From Streptomyces sp. PH10-H1 (GTDB lineage Bacteria; Actinomycetota; Actinomycetes; Streptomycetales; Streptomycetaceae), in contig NZ_JASISZ010000032.1 of the NCBI RefSeq assembly GCF_030063355.1, positions 1 to 64,000 of the forward strand: a DNA stretch of 64,000 nucleotides. The letters are read 5' to 3'. The stretch's first letter is position 1. Each line of letters begins with the position of its first letter. Below, in pieces: positions 16,807 to 24,765 of the stretch. The translations under genes were made by a program, and so were the position numbers. The notes under the pieces were generated by a model. The model saw nothing but the letters and a program-made list of their open reading frames with translations, was not told the origin of the DNA and made no database searches.

Positions 16807-18018
16807 TCAGGAAGGTCCTGGCGTTGCCCCGCGCGGTGAGCGTCCCAGGCGGGGACGGAACCAGAAGAGGCCCGCCGCGGCGACCAGGGCGGTGCCCAGG
16901 AGGGCGCAGGTGATCGCCACGCCGTCGCCGAGTCCGCCGCCGGCCTGCACCGGGGCGAGACCTATCGAGGGGCCGGAGCCGAAGTACCGCTGCGCGAAGG
17001 GAGCGGGCGACGGCGCCTCACCCTGGGGCTGGAGCTTGGCCGCCGCCTTGAGCGCCGCGGCCGGGTCCATGAGTCCGGTGCCGACCGCGTCGCTGCGGCC
17101 GCCGGCGGGCCGGTCGCGGGTGGTGTCCTCGAGGAGCCGCTTGATCTGGGCGGGGCTCAGCTTCGGATAGGCGGACCGGATCAGGGCCACGGCGCCGGAG
17201 ACGTACGCGGAGGCGGGGCTGGTCCCCCACCCCTCGTAGTACTTGCGGTCGGGGTCGGCCAGGACGACATCGACGCCCGGCGCCGAGACGGAGGCGTACC
17301 AGCGGCGGGTGGAGAACGTGGCGTGCGCCCCGTACCGGTCCACGGCCGCGACCGCGATCACGCCCGGGTAGGCGGCCGGGTACGAGGCGCGGTCCGCGTG
17401 CTCGCCGCCGTTGCCCGCCGACGCGACGACGACCACGCCCTTGCTGAGGGCGTACTGGATCGCATTGTCCTCGTCCGCCGCGGGCGCGGCGGTCGCGCTG
17501 TCGTCGCCGAGCGAGAGGTTGATGACGCCCGCGCCGTGGTCGGCGGCCCAGCGGATTCCTTCGGGGAGGGCTGCGCCCTTGGTGGCGCGGGCCTGGTCAC
17601 GCTTCGGGTCCTTCTCCTCCAGGATCACCCGGACCGGCAGGATCTTGGCCCCGGGCGCGATGCCGAGGACGCCCTGCGAGTGTCCCGGGCCGTGCCCGTG
17701 GCCCGCGATGATGCCGGCCATGCCGGTGCCGTGTTTGGCCCACGCGCTGTCGCCCGGGCCGGCTCCGAAGCCCACCAGGTCGTTGCCGGCCAGCACTTGT
17801 CCCGCGAGGTCCGGATGGCCGCCGTCGACCCCGGTGTCCAACACCGCGACGGTGACGCCCGCGCCCTGGGTCGTCCGCCAGGCGTCGTGCGCGTGCAGGA
17901 CGTCCAGCGCCCAGTCCGCGTCGCGTACCGAATCCGCGCGGGCGGACGCGGCCGGCAACACAGTGAGGGCGGCGGCCAGGGCGACGGCGGCGGCGCGCCC
18001 GAGGGTGGCTGATCTCAT
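16807..18018 (-). CDS. Mycosin-like membrane-anchored subtilisin (S8) protease
   Basis: A 403-residue exported protease. A signal peptide (residues 1-29, LAAALTVLPAASARA) precedes a subtilisin domain with the catalytic triad visible: Asp in VAVLDTGVDGGHPDL, His in KHGTGMAGIIAG, Ser in GTSPASAYVSGAVALI. Near the C-terminus one hydrophobic helix (GVAITCALLGTALVAAAGLFW) and a basic tail would anchor it outside the cell membrane. This architecture is that of type VII secretion mycosins (MycP). No ESX/Ecc genes are in the window, so a secretion role is inference only. The ATG overlaps the upstream gene stop (ATGA), and GGGGGAGG is the RBS. Confidence 0.9.
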   Translation of the reverse strand: MRSATLGRAAAVALAAALTVLPAASARADSVRDADWALDVLHAHDAWRTTQGAGVTVAVLDTGVDGGHPDLAGQVLAGNDLVGFGAGPGDSAWAKHGTGMAGIIAGHGHGPGHSQGVLGIAPGAKILPVRVILEEKDPKRDQARATKGAALPEGIRWAADHGAGVINLSLGDDSATAAPAADEDNAIQYALSKGVVVVASAGNGGEHADRASYPAAYPGVIAVAAVDRYGAHATFSTRRWYASVSAPGVDVVLADPDRKYYEGWGTSPASAYVSGAVALIRSAYPKLSPAQIKRLLEDTTRDRPAGGRSDAVGTGLMDPAAALKAAAKLQPQGEAPSPAPFAQRYFGSGPSIGLAPVQAGGGLGDGVAITCALLGTALVAAAGLFWFRPRLGRSPRGATPGPS

Positions 18019-19070
18019 CGGGACGCCTCCCCCGGTGATGTGGCGGCGATCGTCGCGGCCTTGTGCAGCCGGGTGTCGAGGTCGGCGGAGAGGACGAGGG
18101 CGTCCTTGCCGAGACCGGCCTGGGCGGGCGCCGTGGTGGCGCCCTTGGCGGTGGCTTCGTCGGCCGGCTGGGGTTCGGGGATCGTGCGGCCGTCCGCGAA
18201 GCCGCTCACCGCGTAGACGACCAAGGGGAGGGTGGCGGAGACGCTCACCGTCCAGCTGGCCCGCTGCCCGTCGGCGAAGGAGGCGGCCGCGGTGCCGGGG
18301 AACGCGACCGGATGGGGCATCAGATCGGTGCGGGAGCCGAGGTGTTCGGTGCTCCAGCGGCGGTTCAGCGCGCGCATGCCGGTGACGTCGCCCCCGGTGA
18401 CGACCAGGCCGACCGTGGTGACGCGGCTGGAGGTGGCGTCGACGTAGGTGGCCCGCAGCACCCGTACGCAGACCACCGGGGCCAGCACCTTCGCCAGCAG
18501 CGGGTCGACGGCCCGAGCGCAGCCGGCGGCCGGGGCGACACCGATGCGCGTCCAGGTGCGGTCGGCGCCGCCGGGTCCGGACGTCGGCCGGTTCACGGTG
18601 GGCGGGAACAGCGTGTCGACCGGGACTCTGCGCCACAGCTCGCCCGCGACGGCGTAGGTGCGGGCGGCGGTATCGGCCGCCGGCTCGCCCGCGGCCGGTT
18701 CGTGGTTGATCCAGGCACCGGCCGCGGCACCGGCGAACAGACCGAGGCCCAGGACGAAGCAGAGCGCCGAAATGGCCCGGCTGCCGGCCGTACGGGGACG
18801 GCGGGCGGGCGGCACGGGCGGCATCGGCGGCGCGGCGGGCTGGGACGGGAACGGGGGCGCGGCGGCCGGAGGTACGGCCGACTGGGGCGGCACGGTCGGC
18901 GGCGCGGGGGGCATGTCGGCCTGCGGGTCCGGGGAGCGGCGCGCGACGATCGGCTCGCGGGCCGCCGGGCGGTGCACGGGCCGTGGCGGAGTCGTGGGGT
19001 ACAGCGCGGGAAACGCGGGCGGCTGCGGGGCCGATGGCTGCCCCGGTCCGTTGTCGACCCCCGTGCTCAC
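18015..19070 (-). CDS. Proline-rich single-pass membrane protein coupled to the mycosin-like protease
   Basis: A 351-residue protein that I cannot place in a named family. Residues 1-90 are proline-rich and cytosolic (QPPAFPALYPTTPPRP). One membrane helix follows at about 97-117 (AISALCFVLGLGLFAGAAAG), then an extracellular domain of about 230 residues with two cysteines (AAGCARAVDP, APVVCVRVL) and VVTGGDVTGMRALNRRW. The stop codon overlaps the protease ATG, so the two are translationally coupled and probably act together at the membrane. The GTG start at 19068-19070 has a GAGGGGG RBS. It could be a substrate, anchor or regulator of the protease. Confidence 0.8.
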   Translation of the reverse strand: MSTGVDNGPGQPSAPQPPAFPALYPTTPPRPVHRPAAREPIVARRSPDPQADMPPAPPTVPPQSAVPPAAAPPFPSQPAAPPMPPVPPARRPRTAGSRAISALCFVLGLGLFAGAAAGAWINHEPAAGEPAADTAARTYAVAGELWRRVPVDTLFPPTVNRPTSGPGGADRTWTRIGVAPAAGCARAVDPLLAKVLAPVVCVRVLRATYVDATSSRVTTVGLVVTGGDVTGMRALNRRWSTEHLGSRTDLMPHPVAFPGTAAASFADGQRASWTVSVSATLPLVVYAVSGFADGRTIPEPQPADEATAKGATTAPAQAGLGKDALVLSADLDTRLHKAATIAATSPGEASR

Positions 19071-19343
19071 CGGTGCCCCCTCGCGATGTCCGTACGCGGC
19101 TTGGGCGCCACTCTACGGGCTCCGCCTGCCCGGTGGATCGGGGGCAGCGCAGGTCGCGGGGCAGGTCGTAAGCTCACCGCGTGGCGCCACAGTATCCGCA
19201 GACCCGGCGGTAACGGGAGGTTCCGGCCGCCAGGGCCTGTCCGGCGGATCATGAACGGCCGCTTCTCCCCCAGCTACCGCTGGGAGGTGCCCGTGACCTG
19301 GAACCCCTACCGTTCGGTAGGCACCGTCTGGCAAGCTGCGCGC

Positions 19344-20546
19344 ATGTCTCATCCCGCAGCCGACCGGGTCCGGTACGACCGGGCCACCGCCGACCTCGAC
19401 GCACCGGTCGCCATCGTCGATCTGGAGGCGTTCGACGCCAACGCCGACGACCTGGCACGAAGGGCCGGCGGGAAGCCGATCCGGGTGGCGTCCAAGTCGG
19501 TGCGGTGCCGGGCGCTGCTGGAGCGGGTGCTGGCTCGTGACGGCTTCGCGGGGATCATGTCGTTCACGCTGGCCGAGTCGCTGTGGCTGGCGCGGGCGGG
19601 CTTCCACGATGTGCTGCTGGCGTACCCGTCCGCCGACCGCGACGGCTTCGCCGAGCTGGCCGGGGATCCGAAACTGGCCGCCGCCGTCACAGTGATGGTC
19701 GACGACCTCACCCAGCTGGATCTGATCGACGCGGCCCGCCGTGGCGGCTCGGAGCGGGTCCGGGTCTGCCTGGAACTGGACACGTCCCTGCGGATGCTGG
19801 GCGGCCGGGTACGGATCGGCGCGCTGCGCTCACCGCTGCGGGAGCCCGCGCAACTCGCCGAACTGGCGCGGGCGATCGCCCGCCGCCCCGGCTTCCGGCT
19901 GGCCGGGATCATGGCGTACGAGGGCCATGTGGCCGGGGTCGGCGACTCGGTGGCGGGCCGGCCGCTGCGGTCCCGGGCGATCCGGCTGATGCAGACGGCG
20001 GCGCGCAAGGAGCTGGCGGTACGGCGGGCCGAGGTGGTGCGGGCGGTCCGCGCGGTTGCACCGGAGCTGGAGTTCGTCAACGGCGGCGGGACCGGCAGCG
20101 TGCAGCACACGGCCGCGGAGGACGCGGTCACCGAGATCGCCGCCGGTTCCGGACTGTTCGTGCCCCGGCTGTTCGACAACTACACGTCCTTCCGGGGGCG
20201 TCCGGCGGCGCTGTTCGCGCAGCCGGTGGTCCGCCGCCCCGGAGTGGGCATCGTGACCGTGTTGGGCGGCGGCTATCCGGCGTCGGGCGCGGCGGGCGCC
20301 GACCGGCTGCCCGTGCCGTATCTCCCGCGGGGCCTGCGCTACGACCCCCAGGAGGGGCCGGGCGAGGTGCAGACGCCGCTCATCGGGTCGCCCGCGGACG
20401 ATCTGCTCATCGGCGACAAGGTGTGGTTCCGGCACGCCAAGGCCGGTGAACTGTGCGAGCGCTTCGCGGAGCTGCGGCTGGTGGAGGGCGACCGGGTCAC
20501 GGCGACGGTGCCGACGTACCGGGGCGAGGGCAAGACCTTCCTCTGA
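19344..20546 (+). CDS. PLP-dependent amino acid deaminase/aldolase (alanine racemase fold)
   Basis: A 400-residue protein of the D-threonine aldolase-like group. The N-terminal TIM barrel contains the probable PLP lysine in PIRVASKSVRC, substrate strands LELDTSLRMLGGRVRIG, and GFRLAGIMAYEGHVAGVG. The C-terminal beta domain has IVTVLGGGYPASGA and LLIGDKVWFRHAKAGELCERF (His and Cys for metal). Relatives cleave beta-hydroxy-D-amino acids or deaminate D-amino acids; the substrate is unknown. The ATG at 19344 (MSHPAADRVRYDRATADL) fits relatives. No RBS is evident, so it may be leaderless. It ends before the hairpin at 20590. Confidence 0.88.
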   Translation: MSHPAADRVRYDRATADLDAPVAIVDLEAFDANADDLARRAGGKPIRVASKSVRCRALLERVLARDGFAGIMSFTLAESLWLARAGFHDVLLAYPSADRDGFAELAGDPKLAAAVTVMVDDLTQLDLIDAARRGGSERVRVCLELDTSLRMLGGRVRIGALRSPLREPAQLAELARAIARRPGFRLAGIMAYEGHVAGVGDSVAGRPLRSRAIRLMQTAARKELAVRRAEVVRAVRAVAPELEFVNGGGTGSVQHTAAEDAVTEIAAGSGLFVPRLFDNYTSFRGRPAALFAQPVVRRPGVGIVTVLGGGYPASGAAGADRLPVPYLPRGLRYDPQEGPGEVQTPLIGSPADDLLIGDKVWFRHAKAGELCERFAELRLVEGDRVTATVPTYRGEGKTFL

Positions 20547-20589
20547 CGCCCGACCGCCCTCGCGCCCGGTGACCATGGACCGGGCCCGC

Positions 20590-20621
20590 GGCCATCGGTC
20601 ACCGGCCCGTGACCGATGGCC
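20590..20621. terminator. Bidirectional terminator between convergent genes
   Basis: Perfect 13-bp arms (GGCCATCGGTCAC and complement) around a 6-nt loop, between the aldolase-like gene and the DUF2510 gene. Confidence 0.88.
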
Positions 20622-20641
20622 GGTGACCCGCGGTGGAACGG

Positions 20642-21580
20642 TCAGACGCCGGTGCCGCCCGTGCCGCCGGAGCCACTGGCGGCCTTGATGCCCTTGGTGA
20701 TCCTGTCCATGATGTCGAGGCCGGGGGCCTGGGCGTTGATGTCGAAGCCGTAGCGGACCACGACGAGCTGCTGCGGATTCGCCGGTGACGGGAAGACCAG
20801 CGACTGGACGTAGCCGTCGTCGCCGACCTTCGTCACGACCTGCCAGCGCACCAGGTAACCCTGCTGCCCTGCGACGGTGACCGGCTGCGACAGCAGCTCC
20901 TTGTGGGAGGTGAGCCCGCCCTCGTAGGACTGCTCCGCGTTGACCGGGATGTCCTCCTTGGCGGCGGCCTCGGGCGTCGTGCTGGTGAGCTTGTACGCCG
21001 CGGCCGGCGCGGAGAACACACCGCCGCGTACACAGTTCTTGGCCGGGTCTGCGGGGCACTTGTAGCTGCCGGTGGTCAGTCCCGCGCCGCCGGCGCCCGA
21101 TTTGCCCTGCCAGCCCGGGAGAATCGGCAGGCCGACCTTGTCGAGGGTGTCCACGGCGACGCCGCTGCCCGACGTGGGGCCGGGGTTCTGCGACGGCCCG
21201 CCCGGCGCGCCGCTCGGTCCGCCGTCCGGGTTCCGCGATGCGCTCGAGGACGGCGACGGCTTGCCGGAGGCCTTGTCGCCACCGCTCTTGTTCAGCATGA
21301 CAACGCCGGCGACCACCCCGCCCACCAGGACGAGGACGGCGACGATGCCGATGGCGATCACCCCTCCCCGGCGGGCGGGCGGACCCGGCGCGATGCCGCC
21401 GGGATAACCGGCGTAGGGCGGAGTGCCGGGGGCAGCGGGCTGGGCGGCCGGAGCTTGGGCGGTTCGCGTGTACTCGCTCCACGCGGAGCCGTCCCACCAG
21501 CGTTCAAGGGCCGGGCCGTTACCTGTGTGCCCGGGCTCTGGATACCAGCCGGGCGGGGTCGTCATGGTCACGGCCGTCAC
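20642..21580 (-). CDS. DUF2510-domain membrane protein
   Basis: A 312-residue protein. The N-terminal DUF2510 motif (PPGWYPEPG ... ERWWDGSAWSEYTR, residues 9-40) is cytosolic. After a Pro/Gly-rich linker comes one membrane helix (VIAIGIVAVLVLVGGVVAGVV, about 73-93), a Ser/Pro/Gly spacer and an extracellular domain of about 170 residues with two cysteines. Domains of this kind occur in many Streptomyces cell-envelope proteins of unknown role. The GTG at 21580 (VTAVTMTTPPGW) or the ATG five codons later could be the true start. TAGGGT just upstream could be a -10. Function unknown. Confidence 0.82.
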   Translation of the reverse strand: MTAVTMTTPPGWYPEPGHTGNGPALERWWDGSAWSEYTRTAQAPAAQPAAPGTPPYAGYPGGIAPGPPARRGGVIAIGIVAVLVLVGGVVAGVVMLNKSGGDKASGKPSPSSSASRNPDGGPSGAPGGPSQNPGPTSGSGVAVDTLDKVGLPILPGWQGKSGAGGAGLTTGSYKCPADPAKNCVRGGVFSAPAAAYKLTSTTPEAAAKEDIPVNAEQSYEGGLTSHKELLSQPVTVAGQQGYLVRWQVVTKVGDDGYVQSLVFPSPANPQQLVVVRYGFDINAQAPGLDIMDRITKGIKAASGSGGTGGTGV

Positions 21581-21656
21581 CCTAAGGCCACTGCATGAGA
21601 ATCCCGTAAGCCCGGCGGTTACAGCCGGGTCACGCGGCCGGTCGCACGTCCGGTGC

Positions 21657-21728
21657 CGCGTCCCGTCACACGTCCCGTCACACGTCCCGTCACACGTCCT
21701 GTCGCGCGTCCTGTCGCGCGTCCCGTCA
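21657..21728. repeat. 12-bp tandem repeat, six copies
   Basis: Six 12-bp units of the form CRCGTCCYGTCR (most often CACGTCCCGTCA) fill the space between the DUF2510 gene and the 3' end of the LysR gene, reaching that gene's stop codon. Identical neighbouring copies suggest recent expansion. A direct effect on LysR length is possible if the copy number changes. Confidence 0.9.
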
Positions 21729-22703
21729 CGTGACCGGGCGGCGGGTGAGTGACAGCAGGTCGCGGGCCGGTCCCGCCGGGCGGTGGCCGGTGGGCCAGAC
21801 GGCGCGCAGTACGCGGTTCAGCGTGATGCCGGCGACCGGGACCTCGATGAGACGGCGGGCGGCCAGTTCGTCGGTGACGGCCAGTTCGCTCAGTACGGCG
21901 GGGCCCGCGCCGCTCAGCGTGGCCGCCTTCACCGCGGTGGTCGACGCGAGTTCGAGCAGCGGCAGGGCGAGCCCGCCATGGCCGGCGAGGGCGGCGTCCA
22001 GGACCTGGCGGGTGCCGGAGCCCTGCTCGCGCAGCACGAAGGCGGTGGCGGCGAGTTCGGCCGCGGACAGCGGTTTGCGGCGGCGGGCCCAGGGGTGGGA
22101 GGCCGCCACGACGACGACCAGCCGGTCATGGCCGATGACCGCCGCGTCCAGCCCGGCCGGTACGTCGAGGCCCTCGACGAATCCGAGGTCGGCCCCGCCG
22201 CTGGTGACCCGTTCGGCGACGGCCGCCGAGTTCCCCGCGTACAGCGATACGGCGGTATCGGGATGCTGTCCGTGCAGCACGATGAGCCAGCCCGGCAGCA
22301 GGTATTCGGCGATCGTCATGCTCGCCGCGACGCGCAGCCGGGAGTCGCGGCGGGTGCGCAGCGCCCGCGCACCGACGTCGAAGGCTTCCGCCGACTCCAC
22401 GACCCGCCGCGCCCATTCGGTGACCAGCGCGCCCGCGTCGGTGAGGGTGGATCCGGTGGGCGAGCGGTTCACCAGCGCCACCCCCAGCTGCCGTTCCACG
22501 GCCCGGATCCGGCTGCTCGCGGCGGGCTGGCTGATGCCGATCTCACGGGCGGCCCGGCCGAGGCTGCCGAGCCGGGCGACGGCGAGCAGCAGCTCCATCG
22601 CGCCGAGGTCGGGCACCCGGTGGGCCAGACCCGTTCGCGGAACGCGGTCACCGGACACATCGACACCGCCATCGCCATCGCCATCGCCATCACCAGAGCT
22701 CAT
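21726..22703 (-). CDS. LysR family transcriptional regulator
   Basis: A 325-residue LysR regulator: winged helix at about 34-93 (LLAVARLGSLGRAAREIG, SQPAASSRIRAVERQLG), then a substrate-binding domain (RLRVAASMTIAEYLLPGW, ADLGFVEGL, FVLREQGSGTRQVLDAAL). The region resembles CysB/CbbR-like regulators of anion metabolism. The N-terminus carries an Asp-Gly run encoded by four GCCATC hexamers at 22668-22691, a slippage-prone site. The start at 22703 is uncertain because the RBS (GAGGTT) is very close; the conserved domain begins near HRVPDLGAMELL. It diverges from the TDT transporter gene, its likely target. Confidence 0.9.
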   Translation of the reverse strand: MSSGDGDGDGDGGVDVSGDRVPRTGLAHRVPDLGAMELLLAVARLGSLGRAAREIGISQPAASSRIRAVERQLGVALVNRSPTGSTLTDAGALVTEWARRVVESAEAFDVGARALRTRRDSRLRVAASMTIAEYLLPGWLIVLHGQHPDTAVSLYAGNSAAVAERVTSGGADLGFVEGLDVPAGLDAAVIGHDRLVVVVAASHPWARRRKPLSAAELAATAFVLREQGSGTRQVLDAALAGHGGLALPLLELASTTAVKAATLSGAGPAVLSELAVTDELAARRLIEVPVAGITLNRVLRAVWPTGHRPAGPARDLLSLTRRPVT

Positions 22704-22712
22704 AACCTCAGC

Positions 22713-22725
22713 TTATGCCCACATA
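22713..22725. promoter_or_regulatory. LysR-type T-N11-A motif in divergent promoter
   Basis: TTATG-ccca-CATA forms a T-N11-A box with an inner TATG/CATA dyad. It lies in the 71-bp space between the divergent LysR gene and the TDT transporter gene. This is the classical position for LysR autoregulation and activation of the neighbour. Confidence 0.55.
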
Positions 22726-22774
22726 GCCGCAGAGTGCCTTCCGGACCGGCCGCCCACCAGGGAACGTAAGGAGC

Positions 22775-23893
22775 ATGGCAACCCTCGCCCCTGTACGCGC
22801 CCGCGCTCTCCACGACCTGGAGATCCACGCCGGCGCCCTGCGCCACCTCGGACCCAACTGGTACGCCACGGTGATGGGCACCGCGATCGTCGCCAACGCG
22901 GGCGCCGCCCTGCCGCTGCGCGTCCCCGGACTGCACACCGCATGCACCGTCGTCTGGGCCCTGTCGGCCGTACTGCTGGCCTCCCTGCTCATGGCCCGCG
23001 CCGGGCACTGGCTCCGGCACGCCGACCAGGCGCGCCTGCACCTCATGGACCCGGCCGTCGCGCCGTTCTACGGCTGCCTGCCGATGGCACTGCTCGCGGT
23101 GGGGGCCGGCACGCTGAGTCTTGGCGCCCCCGTGATCGGGAGGACGGCGGCGATCGCCGTCGACTCCGCGCTGTGGACGGCGGGCACGCTGAGCGGACTG
23201 CTGATCGCGGCGGCGATCCCGTATCTGATGATCACGCGCCACCACATCGAGCCGGGCAGCGTATCCCCCGTCTGGCTGCTGCCGGTGGTCGCGCCGATGG
23301 TCTCGGCCGCGCTCGGCCCGGCACTCGTCCCGCATCTGCCCGCCGGGCAGTGGCAGGAGGCGATGCTGCTGGGCTGCTACGCGATGTTCGGTCTGAGCCT
23401 GCTCGCCACCCTGGTGATGCTGCCGCTGATCTGGGCGCGGCTCGTCCAGCACGGCCCGCTGCCCGTCGCGCTGACCCCGGCCCTCTTCCTGATCCTCGGC
23501 CCGCTCGGCCAGTCGACGACGGCCGTCAACCAGCTCGCCGACGTCGCACCGGGCGTCGTCCAGGCCCCCTACGCGGCGGCCATGAGCGGCTTCGCCGTGC
23601 TCTACGGAGTCCCGGTGATGGGCTTCGCCCTGCTCTGGATGGCACTGGCCGGGGCGATGGTGGTGCGCGCGGCACGGCGCCGCATGCCGTTCGCCATGAC
23701 GTGGTGGGGCTTCACCTTCCCGGTGGGGACCTGCGTCACGGGCGCCGCGGGCCTGGCCCGGCACACCGGCCTCGACGCCTTCTCCTGGCTCGCTGCCGGG
23801 CTGTACGTCTTCCTCGCGGCGGCGTGGGCGGTCGCGGGGGTCCGTACGGTGCGCGGCCTGCTCAGCGGAGCGCTGCTCGCAGCGCCTCGCTGA
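22775..23893 (+). CDS. TDT-family (tellurite-resistance/dicarboxylate, SSU1-like) transporter
   Basis: A 372-residue integral membrane protein with about ten hydrophobic segments and the family pattern LGPNWYATVMGTAIVAN near residue 25, LLPVVAPMVSAALGPAL mid-protein and GPLGQSTTAVNQLAD in the second half. Members export tellurite, C4-dicarboxylates or sulphite. The divergent LysR gene, with CysB-like features, makes sulphite or another anion plausible, but the substrate is not determined. It has an AAGGAG purine tract just before the ATG. The 3' end overlaps the convergent BtuF-like gene by 32 bp. Confidence 0.88.
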   Translation: MATLAPVRARALHDLEIHAGALRHLGPNWYATVMGTAIVANAGAALPLRVPGLHTACTVVWALSAVLLASLLMARAGHWLRHADQARLHLMDPAVAPFYGCLPMALLAVGAGTLSLGAPVIGRTAAIAVDSALWTAGTLSGLLIAAAIPYLMITRHHIEPGSVSPVWLLPVVAPMVSAALGPALVPHLPAGQWQEAMLLGCYAMFGLSLLATLVMLPLIWARLVQHGPLPVALTPALFLILGPLGQSTTAVNQLADVAPGVVQAPYAAAMSGFAVLYGVPVMGFALLWMALAGAMVVRAARRRMPFAMTWWGFTFPVGTCVTGAAGLARHTGLDAFSWLAAGLYVFLAAAWAVAGVRTVRGLLSGALLAAPR

Positions 23894-24602
23894 GTGCGGC
23901 CGGCGCCCCGGCCAGGGAGGGGCCGTACCAGGTCAGGTGGCGGCCCCCGACGAGGACCGCGGGCAGGCCGGGGAAGGCCTCCGGGCCGTCATCGGGGGTG
24001 AAGGCGTACGGCTCGTCGGGGAGCACCACCAGGTCCGCGCCCGATGCGCGCAGCTCCTCGACCGGGATGCGCGGGTAGCGCTCGGCGTGCGCCGCGTACA
24101 CGTTGTCCACGCCCAGCCGCGCGAGCAGATCGCCCGCGAAGGTGTCGCGGCCGAGCACCATCCAGGGCCGCCGCCAGATCGGGACGACCGCCCGCAGCCG
24201 CCGTTCCGGGACGGGCACATCGCGCCAGGCGGCCTCGGCCGCGTCGAGCCAGCCGGGCCGCTCCAGCCCGCAGCCGTCCGTCAGCACCCGGTGGAGTTCG
24301 CTGAACGCCTGGCCGAGATCGCGTACTTCGGTGACGAGGACCGGAATCCCGGCGGCCCGCAGCGCGGCGAGGTCGGGTGCGCGGTTCTCCTCCTCGTTGG
24401 CGATCACGAGGTCGGGCGCCAGGGCGGTGATCCGCGCGATATCGGGATTCTTGGTCCCGCCGATCCGCGCCACGTCCAGACCGGCCGGGTGGCTGCACCA
24501 GTCGGTCGCGCCGACCAGCAGTCCGGGGCCGGTCGCGGCCACCGCCTCGGTGAGCGAGGGAACGAGAGAGACCACACGCCGTACGACAGGACGATTCGTC
24601 AC
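23862..24602 (-). CDS. BtuF-like helical-backbone metal receptor, no signal peptide
   Basis: A 246-residue protein of the class III periplasmic-binding (TroA/BtuF) fold: RRVVSLVPSLTEAVAATG, VGATDWCSHP, IARITALAPDLVIANEEENRAPDLAAL, GRDTFAGDLLARLG and SGADLVVLPDEPYAF. Relatives bind cobalamin or haem-like ligands. Neither the chosen GTG start (VTNRPVVRRV) nor the extended reading gives a lipoprotein or signal peptide, so it appears cytosolic and probably is not an ABC transporter receptor. No transporter genes adjoin it. TACGGT upstream of the GTG could be a -10 for a leaderless mRNA. The role is unknown. Confidence 0.82.
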   Translation of the reverse strand: MTNRPVVRRVVSLVPSLTEAVAATGPGLLVGATDWCSHPAGLDVARIGGTKNPDIARITALAPDLVIANEEENRAPDLAALRAAGIPVLVTEVRDLGQAFSELHRVLTDGCGLERPGWLDAAEAAWRDVPVPERRLRAVVPIWRRPWMVLGRDTFAGDLLARLGVDNVYAAHAERYPRIPVEELRASGADLVVLPDEPYAFTPDDGPEAFPGLPAVLVGGRHLTWYGPSLAGAPAALSEALRAALR

Positions 24603-24630
24603 CGGCCTACCGTACGGCGCGTGGTCTCGG

Positions 24631-24728
24631 CTCAGCGCACAAGGTTCAGCGCACAAGGTTCAGTCCGCGAGGTTCAGTCCGCGAGGCTCAGTGCGCGAGG
24701 CTCAGTGCGCGAGGCTCAGCGCACGTCG
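24631..24728. repeat. 14-bp tandem repeat, seven copies
   Basis: Seven consecutive 14-bp units of consensus YTCAGYSCRCRAGG, in adjacent identical pairs (for example TTCAGTCCGCGAGG twice, CTCAGTGCGCGAGG twice). The array lies between the BtuF-like gene start and the 3' end of the betaine transporter gene. There is no spacer-repeat alternation, so it is not CRISPR. It could alter expression of the BtuF-like gene, whose promoter must lie beside it. Confidence 0.93.
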
Positions 24729-24765
24729 CTCTTCACAGCACCCACCGCTGTTCAGCGCACGCGGC

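Noticed and set aside
23862-24602. BtuF-like gene as an ABC transporter binding protein
   Set aside because: No signal peptide or lipobox and no adjacent permease or ATPase; a transport role is not supported.
24631-24728. Possible CRISPR array
   Set aside because: Units are contiguous 14-bp tandem copies with no spacers, and no cas gene is near.
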